DNA of 39,240 bases from Bacillota bacterium (GTDB lineage: Bacteria; Bacillota; Clostridia; Christensenellales; Pumilibacteraceae), in assembly GCA_009783985.1 (NCBI GenBank), contig WQVM01000006.1, positions 1 to 39,240 on the forward strand, given 5' to 3'. Positions 29,342-38,785 of this stretch are shown one piece after another (position 1 is the stretch's first letter; each line of letters starts with the position of its first letter). The notes under the pieces are model-generated. The model saw only the letters and a program-made list of their open reading frames with translations. It was not told the DNA's origin and did no database searches. A program made the position numbers and the translations under genes.

Positions 29342-30610
29342 TTGATTATAGCTGGTTGCAGTCTTGCGGCGTCGGGGGCTATAGGTGCGTATACGGTGGC
29401 GCAATGGACTGTTAGTTTGAGCGACAGACCGTTGATGCTACTTATTATGCAGTTTGCTTTGCAGACGATACCGCATATTTTGATGTACTTTTTTACATAT
29501 AAGCTTATGCGCAAATTTAGATACTCGACACTTTTGGCGGTATCTATTTTTGCACGAGTGATGTCTATATCAGTATTTTTTGTATTTGCTCTTTTTGGAC
29601 AAATGCTTTTTGGCAACATACTGTTTGGTATTTTGGCGGGAGCGGGCAACGGAATGTTTTGGTGTAGCTATAATGTTGCGCTTAATAGGGTAGAAAGACA
29701 TAATTTTAAGCGGTTTTTGAGTACAGAAGGTAGCCTTGCAGAGATTTTGTCTATCGGCGCACCTATTATTATGGCGGTAAGTATTATAATATTCGGCAAT
29801 GTTCATGATTTGCCGCTTCAGGTTTATATAACGCTGTTTATACTTAATGTTGCCCTAAAGATTATGGCATTATTTGTCATTGTAAGAATTAGGGGTGACA
29901 AAGAAGAAGGTGTACTAAGTCTTAAGGGGAAGTTTTTTAAGCGAGATGACAAGTTATGGAATAATATGATTATATTCAGCTTATTTTTTGGTATTGTATC
30001 GGGCGTAGGGGGCAGTCTTGGCGGTGTAATACTTATATTGTTTACGCAGAGCGGACACTCGCAAGTTGTCTATCTTATTGTATTGTCGGGCTGTATGCTA
30101 GCGGCATCAGCGGTATTATTCTTGTATAGAAGAATCCGAATCGGCAACAGATTTTTGTACTACTTTTTTGTAACGGCAGAAGCAACAGTTTTTATCATAA
30201 TTAGCTTTTTGTACGGAAGTTATGTAATGCTTATTGCGTGCGGACTAATATTACTTGCCCAAAATATTTCTGTCAAAATGCGTCTACCGCTTGAGGTAGC
30301 TTGCCATGTAGAGGTGCTGTCATCCTATCTCGAAAAAGAAAAAAATGTCGCAGGACGATATTTTGTCAGAGAGATGTTTATTGTTATAGGAAGACTAATC
30401 GGAGCAGCTGTCGCACTAACCTTTGCCCTAACAATAGTAGCACCATACTACTTTTTGGCGGCAGTCATATTCGGCTTTGTAATATTCAATGCACTAACAG
30501 TCATTTGGTACACCAAAGTGCTAAAAGGTGCAGGCAAACTAAGAGCCCAAAAACAAGCAGAAGAAACAAATGCAAAAATCCAATCCGAAAATCCTGTTGC
30601 TGTGGCATGA
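29342..30610 (+). CDS. MFS-type transporter
   Basis: A protein of 422 residues from TTG at 29342, with about 10-12 hydrophobic helices and the overall look of a major facilitator superfamily permease; the substrate is unknown. Positive residues cluster at YKLMRKFRYS and in the central loop (RIRGDKEEGVLSLKGKFFKR), as is usual between the two six-helix halves. The C-terminus is a polar tail rich in Lys, Gln and Glu. The frame is open back to a stop at 29303, and AGGGG at 29304-29308 sits 9 nt before an ATT at 29318, which would give the sensible N-terminus (M)FNKNDKRLIIAGC. So the true start may be a rare ATT codon instead of TTG 29342. Confidence 0.75.
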   Translation: MIIAGCSLAASGAIGAYTVAQWTVSLSDRPLMLLIMQFALQTIPHILMYFFTYKLMRKFRYSTLLAVSIFARVMSISVFFVFALFGQMLFGNILFGILAGAGNGMFWCSYNVALNRVERHNFKRFLSTEGSLAEILSIGAPIIMAVSIIIFGNVHDLPLQVYITLFILNVALKIMALFVIVRIRGDKEEGVLSLKGKFFKRDDKLWNNMIIFSLFFGIVSGVGGSLGGVILILFTQSGHSQVVYLIVLSGCMLAASAVLFLYRRIRIGNRFLYYFFVTAEATVFIIISFLYGSYVMLIACGLILLAQNISVKMRLPLEVACHVEVLSSYLEKEKNVAGRYFVREMFIVIGRLIGAAVALTFALTIVAPYYFLAAVIFGFVIFNALTVIWYTKVLKGAGKLRAQKQAEETNAKIQSENPVAVA

Positions 30611-30661
30611 TGTAAGAGATTGGAGTGTATGATGATGTTCGATTAAAGGTAAGGAGTATTT

Positions 30662-31159
30662 ATGGCAAATAAAACTAAACCGTACAGCGAAGTAGAGGCA
30701 AAGTTAGGCAAGGCAAGTTCTGCGTGGGAAAAACTAACGGGATATATTCGCTTTAATTATGAAATGGACGAAGATTGGTGGGCAGGCAATCCGAACCATA
30801 AGCATCACAGCAATCTAAGGTTTCGCCGAGGCGGCAAAACTCTGGTTACACTTTGTATTCGTCAAGGTTATTTTATAACGGCAATTGTGCTGGGGCAGGA
30901 GGAGCGTGATAAATTTGAAGAGCAACGAAAAGAATTTGGCGATGTTATTTGCAAAGAATACGATAACGCAGAAGTTTTGCATGACGGCAAATGGCTAGGA
31001 TTTGAAATATATGATGAATCTTTGATAGATGACATATTTCGATTGCTACAAATTAAGCGTAAACCTAACCGCAAGATTATGCCGAAAAGCTTTGATAACT
31101 GCGGTCGCCTTGATATTGGGTTGCCGCATACTGAAATCACAAAAATTATAATGAACTAG
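30662..31159 (+). CDS. DUF3788 family protein
   Basis: A 165-residue soluble protein matching the DUF3788 pattern: AWEKLTGYIRFNYEMDEDWW, LRFRRGGKTLVTLCIRQGYF, VLGQEERDKFEEQR, then GKWLGFEIYDESLIDDIFRL and a Lys-rich end of the domain. Function is not established for the family. AAGGAG lies 6 nt before the ATG. It is 51 nt after the transporter and may share its mRNA. Confidence 0.8.
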   Translation: MANKTKPYSEVEAKLGKASSAWEKLTGYIRFNYEMDEDWWAGNPNHKHHSNLRFRRGGKTLVTLCIRQGYFITAIVLGQEERDKFEEQRKEFGDVICKEYDNAEVLHDGKWLGFEIYDESLIDDIFRLLQIKRKPNRKIMPKSFDNCGRLDIGLPHTEITKIIMN

Positions 31160-31221
31160 ACAAGACTTTTCTGGTCATAGCACATAATGTTGTGATATGA
31201 CTGTACTGTTTAAGAGGTCTT

Positions 31222-31623
31222 ATGAAAGAAGGGTTATTTCAAGAAAATATTTCTTTTCACTACAATAAGTTATTGAATGCACTATATATGTTCGCAAGTC
31301 CTTTTGAAATTCAAAGAAACCATTGTTTATATTCCCCGACATATATAGGTAGAGATATTTATGAAAACTTTGAAGATACTAATATAGATATATTTGCTGA
31401 TGATCTTGTAGAGTCTGGTAAAATTTCTAGAGAGGTAAAAGAAGAAGTAAATATCATATTCACCAATTTTTCACGAGCGTGGAAGAATATAAATTGGTCT
31501 ACTCATGGTGTCAGTAAAGAGCATTTTTGGGAAGAGCAAAGAAAGCAAGCATTAAGTATTCTTGAAAAGTTGAAAGAGCCGTTGCGTATTCCAGCGGATT
31601 ATGAAGTTATAGATGGTGATTGA
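31222..31623 (+). CDS. Hypothetical protein
   Basis: A 133-residue protein (starts MKEGLFQENISFHYNKLLNA) rich in aromatic and acidic residues, probably mostly helical, with no signal peptide, membrane segment or recognised motif. AGAGG lies 5 nt before the ATG. A terminator-like hairpin follows. Confidence 0.6.
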   Translation: MKEGLFQENISFHYNKLLNALYMFASPFEIQRNHCLYSPTYIGRDIYENFEDTNIDIFADDLVESGKISREVKEEVNIIFTNFSRAWKNINWSTHGVSKEHFWEEQRKQALSILEKLKEPLRIPADYEVIDGD

Positions 31624-31647
31624 AGCACTCCAAGATAAATTCAAAAT

Positions 31648-31690
31648 AAAAGGGGACAGATGTATATCACAAATACAATGGTCCCCTTTT
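31648..31690 (+). terminator. Terminator-like hairpin AAAAGGGGAC/GTCCCCTTTT
   Basis: Perfect 10-bp arms around a 23-nt loop, followed by TTTTGTTTCTCTTT. The long loop is unusual, but the T-rich end supports termination. The ORF-track entry 31660-31854 starts inside the loop and is not supported. From 31691 to 31894 I see nothing else. Confidence 0.65.
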
Positions 31691-31894
31691 GTTTCTCTTT
31701 CTTTACAACCTTAAGCCAAGTGCCAAATTTTCAAGTTTTTAAAAAACTAAACTATTTTAAACTAAGTATTTTATATTATTTCGCAATCTGCCGTCCCTTT
31801 GTGTTATTGCTAAACAAGCCAACCACCAGCGTTTATAACGAAAGGGGAACCTAGCCCTATTAAGCAAAAACAACTAAAAGTGGCGGTCAGACGA

Positions 31895-31943
31895 TTCCAT
31901 TTAAGCCCTAGATTTGATATAATAGTGGTAACCAGCCGCTGGT
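31895..31943 (+). promoter_or_regulatory. Promoter and dyad of the Cys-rich/XRE/methyltransferase unit
   Basis: TTCCAT (31895-31900), 17 bp, a perfect TATAAT (31918-31923) with an extended -10 TG at 31915-31916. The dyad ACCAGC-C-GCTGGT (31931-31943) begins right at the predicted start and is a candidate operator for the XRE regulator encoded downstream. Confidence 0.65.
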
Positions 31944-31967
31944 AAATCGAAAAAATGAGATGCCAAA

Positions 31968-32065
31968 ATGGAAAAAGAAAAAGTTTGCCAATGTCCAACT
32001 TGCAAATGCAAGAACTGTGCAAATGCACGCTAGAGTGTAACTGCGGATGCGGTTGCGGAAAGTAG
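31968..32065 (+). pseudogene. Cys-rich metallothionein-like peptide, apparently frameshifted
   Basis: From ATG 31968 one frame reads MEKEKVCQCPTCKCKNCANAR and stops at 32033. The -1 frame continues as LCKCTLECNCGCGCGK to a stop at 32063-32065, which overlaps the Shine-Dalgarno of the next gene. TGCAAATGCA occurs twice, 17 nt apart, read as Cys-Lys-Cys in each Cys-rich frame; a period of 18 would keep one frame, so one base may be missing near 32016-32018. The restored product would be about 32 residues with some 13 Cys in CxC patterns, like a metallothionein. Alternatively, ATG 31955 gives an intact 36-codon ORF in the second frame with a less convincing N-terminus. Confidence 0.5.
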
Positions 32066-32075
32066 GAGAACCAAA

Positions 32076-32339
32076 ATGGACACAAAAATTGTCGGAGAGA
32101 GAATCTCCGAAGGGCGGAAAAATAAAGGGCTTTCGCAAGCACAGTTCGCAGAGCTTGTGAACATAAGTCCACAAGCCGTTGGCAAGTGGGAGCGTAGCGA
32201 AAGCCTTCCCGACATTTTTATGCTGGGAAGAATTGGGGAAGTCATAGGAACGACCGATATAAACTACTTCCTTGGGAAAACTCCATGCTCATGCAATTTC
32301 TGCGAATGCTGTCAAACGAGGTGCAAAAATGAGCATTAA
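32076..32339 (+). CDS. XRE-family regulator with a Cys-rich C-terminal tail
   Basis: An 87-residue protein. Residues 1-60 are a standard HTH_3 domain (ISEGRKNKGLSQAQFAELVN, then ISPQAVGKWERSESLPD). After YFLGKTP it carries six Cys in 13 residues (Cys71, 73, 76, 78, 79, 83: CSCNFCECCQTRC), which could bind a soft metal and link metal or redox state to DNA binding; that is inference. TAGGAGA lies 7 nt before the ATG. It overlaps the methyltransferase start by 11 nt. Confidence 0.82.
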   Translation: MDTKIVGERISEGRKNKGLSQAQFAELVNISPQAVGKWERSESLPDIFMLGRIGEVIGTTDINYFLGKTPCSCNFCECCQTRCKNEH

Positions 32340-32946
32340 CAAATACCAAAAACAGTCAATAAAGAAATACGACAAAATTGCAACGAATTACGACCAAACA
32401 CTTGAAGGAAAAGCCACGGCAAAATCAAAAGTAAAAATACTTGAAATGGTAGAACCAGCCGACGGCGACAAGGTTCTTGATGTTGGGTGCGGAAACGGAA
32501 GCCTAATTGGAGCGGTTAAAAAGAAGGCAAACATAGAAGCTTATGGCGTTGATGTTTCGTCTGGTATGATAGAAGAGTGCCGAGAGCGGTTTAAGGAAAT
32601 AACATTCCAAATTGCAGTCTGTGAAAATTTGCCATTTGAAGACGAAGAACTCGACATAATAACTATGAATTGCGTTTTGCATCACCTAAAAGACCCGCAA
32701 GCATTTTATAGAGAAGCACACAGAGTGCTGAAACCTAACGGAACACTTTTAGTCGGCGAATTATGGTATCCAGCCGTAGTTAAACAATTCGTAGACTGGA
32801 TAATCCTGCCACTTTTAAGGGCTGGCGACAACAAATTATTCAGCCACGGCAAACTAAAACGCATGGCAACTGACAACGGATTCAGTCTAGGGCGAATATA
32901 CAAGAAAGGAAGCGTGCAGATAGTCGAGGCGATAAAAGAACTTTAA
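32329..32946 (+). CDS. Class I SAM-dependent methyltransferase
   Basis: A 205-residue Rossmann-fold methyltransferase of the UbiE-like group: IKKYDKIATNYDQ at the N-terminus, motif I VLDVGCGNGSL (residues 49-59), GVDVSSGMIEECRERF, ENLPFEDEELDIITMNCVLHHL and AHRVLKPNGTLLVGE. The acceptor substrate is unknown. It lacks the Cys set of ArsM arsenite methyltransferases as far as I can see. ATG 32329 matches the family start; the ORF-track start at 32272 reads the XRE tail out of frame. GAGGTG precedes the start and translation is coupled to the XRE gene. Confidence 0.87.
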   Translation: MSINKYQKQSIKKYDKIATNYDQTLEGKATAKSKVKILEMVEPADGDKVLDVGCGNGSLIGAVKKKANIEAYGVDVSSGMIEECRERFKEITFQIAVCENLPFEDEELDIITMNCVLHHLKDPQAFYREAHRVLKPNGTLLVGELWYPAVVKQFVDWIILPLLRAGDNKLFSHGKLKRMATDNGFSLGRIYKKGSVQIVEAIKEL

Positions 32947-33003
32947 TACAACAAAACAAAGTGGTCTAAGTGTACGGTGTTGGTGATAACTTAATCTGAA
33001 CTT

Positions 33004-33038
33004 AAAAAAAGACCGCCTTATGTAGGTGGTCTTTTTTT
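33004..33038. terminator. Bidirectional terminator between methyltransferase and ilvD
   Basis: AAAAAAAGACCGCC and GGTGGTCTTTTTTT form the stem around TTATGTA. It serves the converging methyltransferase and ilvD transcripts. Confidence 0.88.
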
Positions 33039-33043
33039 GGGGT

Positions 33044-34699
33044 TTAGCTTTTTAACACAGCACCTTTGGCTGAGTTGGTAACGGCTTTGCTGTATCTTAG
33101 GAGATAACCTTTAAGTTCTAAGTCTTTTAGTCTGGTCTTTTTCATTCTGGTGGATAGCTCTTTAGCGGAGACATCAAGATTGATTTTGCTTGTATTTAGG
33201 TTGATGTCTATTTTGTCGCCGTTTTGGATGTAGGCAATTTTACCACCTTCGTACGCTTCGGGGCAAATGTGTCCTACTGATAAGCCCCGTGTCGCACCGC
33301 TAAAGCGACCGTCTGTAATAAGTGCGACATCCTTGTCTAGACCCATACCTGCAAGGGTTGCTGTAGGTCCTAGCATCTCACGCATTCCGGGACCGCCTTT
33401 TGGTCCTTCGTACCTGATAACCACCACATCGCCCTTGACTACCTTGCCGCTACCGATTGCTACTGTTGCTTCTTCTTCGCTATCAAATACCTTTGCTTTA
33501 CCGCTAAAAGTCTTGATAGATGCATCAACACCGCTATGCTTGATGACCGAGCCTTCCTCGGCGATATTGCCTGTGAGAACCTTTATACCGCCTGTAGGGG
33601 AGTATGGGTTGTCTTTAGGACGGATAACATCAGGATTAAGGATAGTGCTGTCAGCGTAAGATGCCGAAATAGGTGAGCCTGTCACGGTAATAGCATTACC
33701 GTCAATAAGTCCCAGCGTATTAAGCTCATTAAGAATAGCCATTACGCCGCCTGCACGATTGAGGTCTTCCATATCTTGACTAGAGGCAGGGGACAGCTTG
33801 CAGAGCGTAGGGGTTTTTGCACTGACTGCCGCAATTGTTGTGTAGTTAAGTTGCACATTACATTCGTGTGCGATTGCCAGTAGATGCAGGATACTGTTAG
33901 TAGATGCACCTATTGCCATATCAAGCGTTACAGCATTATTAAAGGCTGCTTGGGTCATAATACGGCGGGGGGTAAGGGCATCGTGGACTAGCTTCATAAT
34001 CTGTCCGCCTGCTTTTTTTGCAAGTCGTAGTCTGTCAGCCGAAACCGCAGGGATAGAGCCATTGCCGGGAAGTGCAATACCGAGAGCCTCGCAGATGCAG
34101 TTCATACTGTTAGCCGTATACATACCGCAACAGCTACCGCAACCGGGGCAAGCCGAATTTTCGATTTGGGCAAGCTCTGTCGCTGAAATCTTACCTGACT
34201 TAACCGCACCTACCGCCTCAAATACATTTGACAGTCCGATTTTTTTGCCGTTATGATAACCGCTTAGCATAGGTCCGCCGCTTACAAAAATCGCAGGGAT
34301 ATTAGTGCGTGCAGCACCCATAAGCATCCCCGGTACGATTTTGTCACAGTTAGGAATAAACACCGCACCGTCAAAAGCGTGTCCCATAAGCATAGTCTCA
34401 ACGCTGTCGGCGATTAGCTCACGAGAAGGCAGGCTAAAACGCATTCCTGCGTGTCCCATTCCAAGCCCGTCGCACATTCCTATACTAGGGATAATCATAG
34501 GTACACCGCCTGCCGCCCAAACACCTGCCTTAACAGCCTCGGCAACCTTATCAAGGTGCATATGACCAGGGACAGCCTCGCTAAAAGCACTGACAATAGC
34601 TATAAGCGGTTTTTGAAGGTCCTCGTCATTAAGACCCAATGCCTTATATAACGAGCGTTGCGGGGCTTTGTCGATACCTTGTAGTAATTCTTTTGACAT
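33044..34699 (-). CDS. ilvD: Dihydroxy-acid dehydratase
   Basis: A 551-residue enzyme that dehydrates dihydroxy-isovalerate and dihydroxy-methylvalerate to the 2-oxo acids of valine and isoleucine synthesis. Iron-sulfur and Mg-site motifs are clear: [33 protein letters not shown], and near the C-terminus [20 protein letters not shown]. It is the last gene of the ilvBNCD operon. AAGGAG lies 9-10 nt before the ATG. The spacer to ilvC is about 295 nt and contains two nested palindromic repeats. Confidence 0.96.
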   Translation of the reverse strand: MSKELLQGIDKAPQRSLYKALGLNDEDLQKPLIAIVSAFSEAVPGHMHLDKVAEAVKAGVWAAGGVPMIIPSIGMCDGLGMGHAGMRFSLPSRELIADSVETMLMGHAFDGAVFIPNCDKIVPGMLMGAARTNIPAIFVSGGPMLSGYHNGKKIGLSNVFEAVGAVKSGKISATELAQIENSACPGCGSCCGMYTANSMNCICEALGIALPGNGSIPAVSADRLRLAKKAGGQIMKLVHDALTPRRIMTQAAFNNAVTLDMAIGASTNSILHLLAIAHECNVQLNYTTIAAVSAKTPTLCKLSPASSQDMEDLNRAGGVMAILNELNTLGLIDGNAITVTGSPISASYADSTILNPDVIRPKDNPYSPTGGIKVLTGNIAEEGSVIKHSGVDASIKTFSGKAKVFDSEEEATVAIGSGKVVKGDVVVIRYEGPKGGPGMREMLGPTATLAGMGLDKDVALITDGRFSGATRGLSVGHICPEAYEGGKIAYIQNGDKIDINLNTSKINLDVSAKELSTRMKKTRLKDLELKGYLLRYSKAVTNSAKGAVLKS

Positions 34700-34721
34700 A
34701 GTAGTATGTTCTCCTTGAAAT

Positions 34722-34980
34722 AAGTAAGAAGTAAAAAGTAAAAGGTGTTGATTAAGCTAGAATATTGGAACACTATTTTTAAGGGAATGCCGATTAAGCC
34801 CTAAGCAAAAATAATATCCAACAAAAATAGGGTGTCATTTCGACCGAAGCGGAGAAATCTACTCAAAAACTGTACGATAACACGACAAATAAGGAGATTT
34901 CTCCGCTTCGGTCGAAATGACACCCAACCAACGACACTTAATTCTTAACTTAATTAATACTTTTCACTTTTCACTTCTTA
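34722..34980. repeat. Nested palindromes E and A between ilvC and ilvD
   Basis: The outer pair is GAAGTAAAAAGTAAAAGGTG (near 34729) against CTTTTCACTTTTCACTTCTT (near 34961-34980), a family E palindrome as at 20457. Inside it is a perfect 31-bp inverted repeat, arms 34830-34860 and 34895-34925 (core TTTCGACCGAAGCGGAGAAA), with a 34-nt loop. One arm of the latter recurs at 523-566. No ORF is present. Confidence 0.85.
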
Positions 34981-34993
34981 TTCATACATTTTT

Positions 34994-36132
<1,139 letters not shown>

Positions 36133-36134
<2 letters not shown>

Positions 36135-36627
36135 ATATCTTGTTTTTGCCTCGTTCTATCGCTGTTAGTCCTGTGCGTACAAGTTCGATAATTCCGTACT
36201 TATGCATAATCGATATAAAAGCATCTATCTTATCGTGTTCGTCCGTAAGCTCAATTACAGCTGAGCTGGCAGAGCGGTCGGCGATTGTTGCGTTGTAAGA
36301 GTTTACGGCATTTTCGATGTCAGATTTTTGGCTGGGGGAGTATTGTATTTTGATTAGAAGTAGCTCCCTAGTAATGTCGTCTATTCCTTTTAACCTTGTT
36401 ACTTTGACAGTATCGGGGAGTTTTTCTAACTGTTTGACAATCTGAACAATAGTTGCCTCATCACCACTTGCACATATGGTCATACGAGAAAGTCCCGCAT
36501 CTTCCGTTGCACAAACAGACAAACTATCGATATTATAACAACGGCGTGCAAAAAGCCCCGAAATACGGGTAAGTACACCACTATGGTTGCGCACAAGCGC
36601 TGCTATTATGTGAGAAGAATGGGACAT
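36133..36627 (-). CDS. ilvN: Acetolactate synthase small (regulatory) subunit
   Basis: A 164-residue regulatory subunit with an N-terminal ACT domain (HIIAALVRNHSGVLTRISGL, then FARRCYNIDSLSV) and the C-terminal domain of the family (ELLLIKIQYSPSQKSDIENA). It makes the IlvB enzyme sensitive to valine. ATG 36627 matches the family start; a TTG at 36666 (ORF track) would overlap the ilvB stop and add 13 residues. GGAG lies about 13 nt upstream, so the ribosome site is not ideal and coupling to ilvB is likely. Confidence 0.9.
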
Positions 36628-36658
36628 AATCGTATTAAGTTCTCCAATTATCGTATAA

Positions 36659-38365
36659 TTATTCAAAGTCAGTAATAATTTCCTTTACACCCTTGCCCGG
36701 TGGAATCATCGGCAATACATTGTCGTCACAGCTAATTTTGCAGTGTATTAGCACAGGTTTTTTGTGTGATAATGCACGCTTGACTACTTCATCTACTTTG
36801 TCATTAGATTCTAGCTTTTCGTACTTAATTCCGAATGCTTTTGCTAACAAATCGTGACGGGTAGGGAAGGTAGGTGTAGTTGACGAAAAGCGTCTGTCAT
36901 AGAATAATTTTTGCCACTGTCTGACCATTCCCAAAACGCTGTTATCTAAGAGAAAAATCTTGACAGGCAGATTGTTTTTTGATATAGTGGCAAGCTCGTT
37001 AAGGTTCATATGAAATGACCCGTCACCTGTAATCAAAACAGTCTTTCCGTAGGGGGTTTCGCCTTTGGAATTTGGTTTTTTGCCGTATGCTTGTCCAAAG
37101 CAAGAACCGATTGACGCACCCATTCCGAAGCCCATTGTGCCTAAACCGCCACTTGTAACAAAAGTTCGTGGCCGCTCGAATTTGTAGCTTTGTGCCGTCC
37201 ACATTTGATGCTGACCTACATCGGTTGCCACAACTCTTTCGGGAGGTGAGTATTTTTTGATGGTTTGTAATATCAAACGAGGGTCAAGGTCGCATTTGCA
37301 CTCGTATGAGCCTGCAATTTGCTGATTAGCTATCTTGTCAGCCCAATGACCTGCTCCACGAGAGGGCATACCGTCAAGGAGCGGATATAGTTTTTTGAGG
37401 ATAGTCTTGACATCGCCGGTAATATACTCGTCAGGTTGTATATTTTTGCCGACCTCGGCAGGGTCTATATCTATATGGACAATCTTAGCATTAGGTGCAA
37501 AAGTTTCACGATTACCCATAACTCTGTCACTAAATCGTGCGCCCAGTACAATCAAGGCATCACATTCGCTCACGGCTTTCATAACGCCTTTGTGACCGTG
37601 CATACCAATCATACCAATTGCGTTAGGGTGAGAGGAGGGGAATCCGCCCAATCCCATAAGTGAGCAAGTAACAGGTGCGCCGATAGTTTCGGCAAGTTTG
37701 ATAACCTCGGCATTAGCGCCGCTTGTAACCGCACCGCCCCCTAGATATATAAGAGGTTTGGAGCAGGATTTCAAAAGCTGAGCAATATTGCTTAGTTGCG
37801 CAGTTGCACACTTGTCGAGCGGAGAGGTTTTGGGTGTCGCACGGGGAATATTAACAAAATCGCAGTCCGCTTGCTGAATATTCTTAGGAACATCAATAAG
37901 AACAGGACCGGGTCTGCCGCTTTGTGCAATTTCAAAAGCCCGTCTGATTGTAGACGCCAAATCTTTGACATCTTTGACGATAAAGTTATGCTTAGTCACA
38001 GGCATAGTTATGCCGGTGATGTCAACTTCTTGAAAACTATCCCGTCCGATAAGAGGTAAGCCCACATTGCCCGTAATCGCCACAACAGGAATACTATCCA
38101 TATAAGCGGTAGCGATACCTGTAACAAGATTAGTTGCACCCGGTCCGCTTGTTGCGATAACTACGCCTGTTTTGCCGCTGACTCTTGCATATCCGTCTGC
38201 TGCGTGTGCCGCGCCTTGCTCATGCGAAGTCATTATTTGGTTAATACGGTCTTTAGCCAAATAAAGTTCGTCAAAAATATCCAAGACAGCTCCGCCGGGA
38301 TATCCGAATACATGTTGTACGCCTTGTTCGATAAGGCATTCTATAATTATCTTTGCACCTTTCAC
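36659..38365 (-). CDS. ilvB: Acetolactate synthase large (catalytic) subunit
   Basis: A 568-residue thiamine diphosphate enzyme that condenses pyruvate with pyruvate or 2-oxobutyrate, the first step for valine, leucine and isoleucine. It shows QGVQHVFGYPGGAVLDIFDE, the catalytic Glu in MTSHEQGAAHAADGYAR, and the TPP motif beginning at GDGSFHMNLNELATI and ending before VLGMVRQWQ. The start codon is GTG at 38365. The promoter lies so close that the leader is only about 4-5 nt, so no T-box or leucine leader is possible. It is the first gene of ilvBNCD. Confidence 0.96.
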   Translation of the reverse strand: MKGAKIIIECLIEQGVQHVFGYPGGAVLDIFDELYLAKDRINQIMTSHEQGAAHAADGYARVSGKTGVVIATSGPGATNLVTGIATAYMDSIPVVAITGNVGLPLIGRDSFQEVDITGITMPVTKHNFIVKDVKDLASTIRRAFEIAQSGRPGPVLIDVPKNIQQADCDFVNIPRATPKTSPLDKCATAQLSNIAQLLKSCSKPLIYLGGGAVTSGANAEVIKLAETIGAPVTCSLMGLGGFPSSHPNAIGMIGMHGHKGVMKAVSECDALIVLGARFSDRVMGNRETFAPNAKIVHIDIDPAEVGKNIQPDEYITGDVKTILKKLYPLLDGMPSRGAGHWADKIANQQIAGSYECKCDLDPRLILQTIKKYSPPERVVATDVGQHQMWTAQSYKFERPRTFVTSGGLGTMGFGMGASIGSCFGQAYGKKPNSKGETPYGKTVLITGDGSFHMNLNELATISKNNLPVKIFLLDNSVLGMVRQWQKLFYDRRFSSTTPTFPTRHDLLAKAFGIKYEKLESNDKVDEVVKRALSHKKPVLIHCKISCDDNVLPMIPPGKGVKEIITDFE

Positions 38366-38375
38366 AATCTATATA

Positions 38376-38404
38376 AGTATATCAAATTAAGGTTTGATTG
38401 TCAA
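38376..38404 (-). promoter_or_regulatory. Promoter of the ilvBNCD operon (nearly leaderless)
   Basis: On the minus strand a perfect TTGACA (plus 38399-38404), 17 bp, and TATACT (plus 38376-38381) with an extended -10 TG. The expected start is 38369-38370 and the GTG begins at 38365. Confidence 0.82.
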
Positions 38405-38785
38405 AAGAAAAAACTATACAAATCCACAAAATAAATGAAAAGTAAGATAAATAAGATAAAAACAAAATAATAGCAAGAAAAATTATGGGTTTTAGATGTA
38501 ATCAAGTATTTATAGAAACCTACATTGCTCACCCAAAAAGTTTTTAAGAATGTTAATTGAGGATTTTGGTTATTTTATGAATATAGAAAATTAAGAAAAA
38601 ATCCGTTCTTAGTATATTAGATGCAAAAATGCTTGCAAAATTTATTTGAGTATGATATAATGCTACAAATAGGCAATAATAGCATATATAGTATAAATAA
38701 GTATGCAAATTTAATGGAATACAATTGTGTAAATAAGAATTTTGAGTCGAGTTTGCACTTATATAGTATAATTAAGGAGTAAAAA
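38405..38785. other. AT-rich non-coding spacer
   Basis: No ORF is supported on either strand in these 380 nt. A TATAAT at 38767-38772 is the probable -10 of the following lipoprotein gene; TTGAGT at 38742-38747 is a weak -35 with a 19-bp spacer. Otherwise I see nothing besides A/T runs. Confidence 0.55.

Noticed and set aside
31660-31854. 64-codon ORF after the hypothetical protein
   Set aside because: It begins in the loop of a terminator hairpin and reads AT-rich spacer with no ribosome site.
32272-32328. Longer N-terminus for the methyltransferase
   Set aside because: The extra 19 residues are the XRE Cys tail read in another frame; the family starts near SINKYQKQSIKKYD.
38396-38785. Minus-strand ORF 38617-38871 and other small ORFs in the spacer
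   Set aside because: They are AT-rich shadows; 38617-38871 overlaps the signal peptide of the real lipoprotein gene on the other strand.
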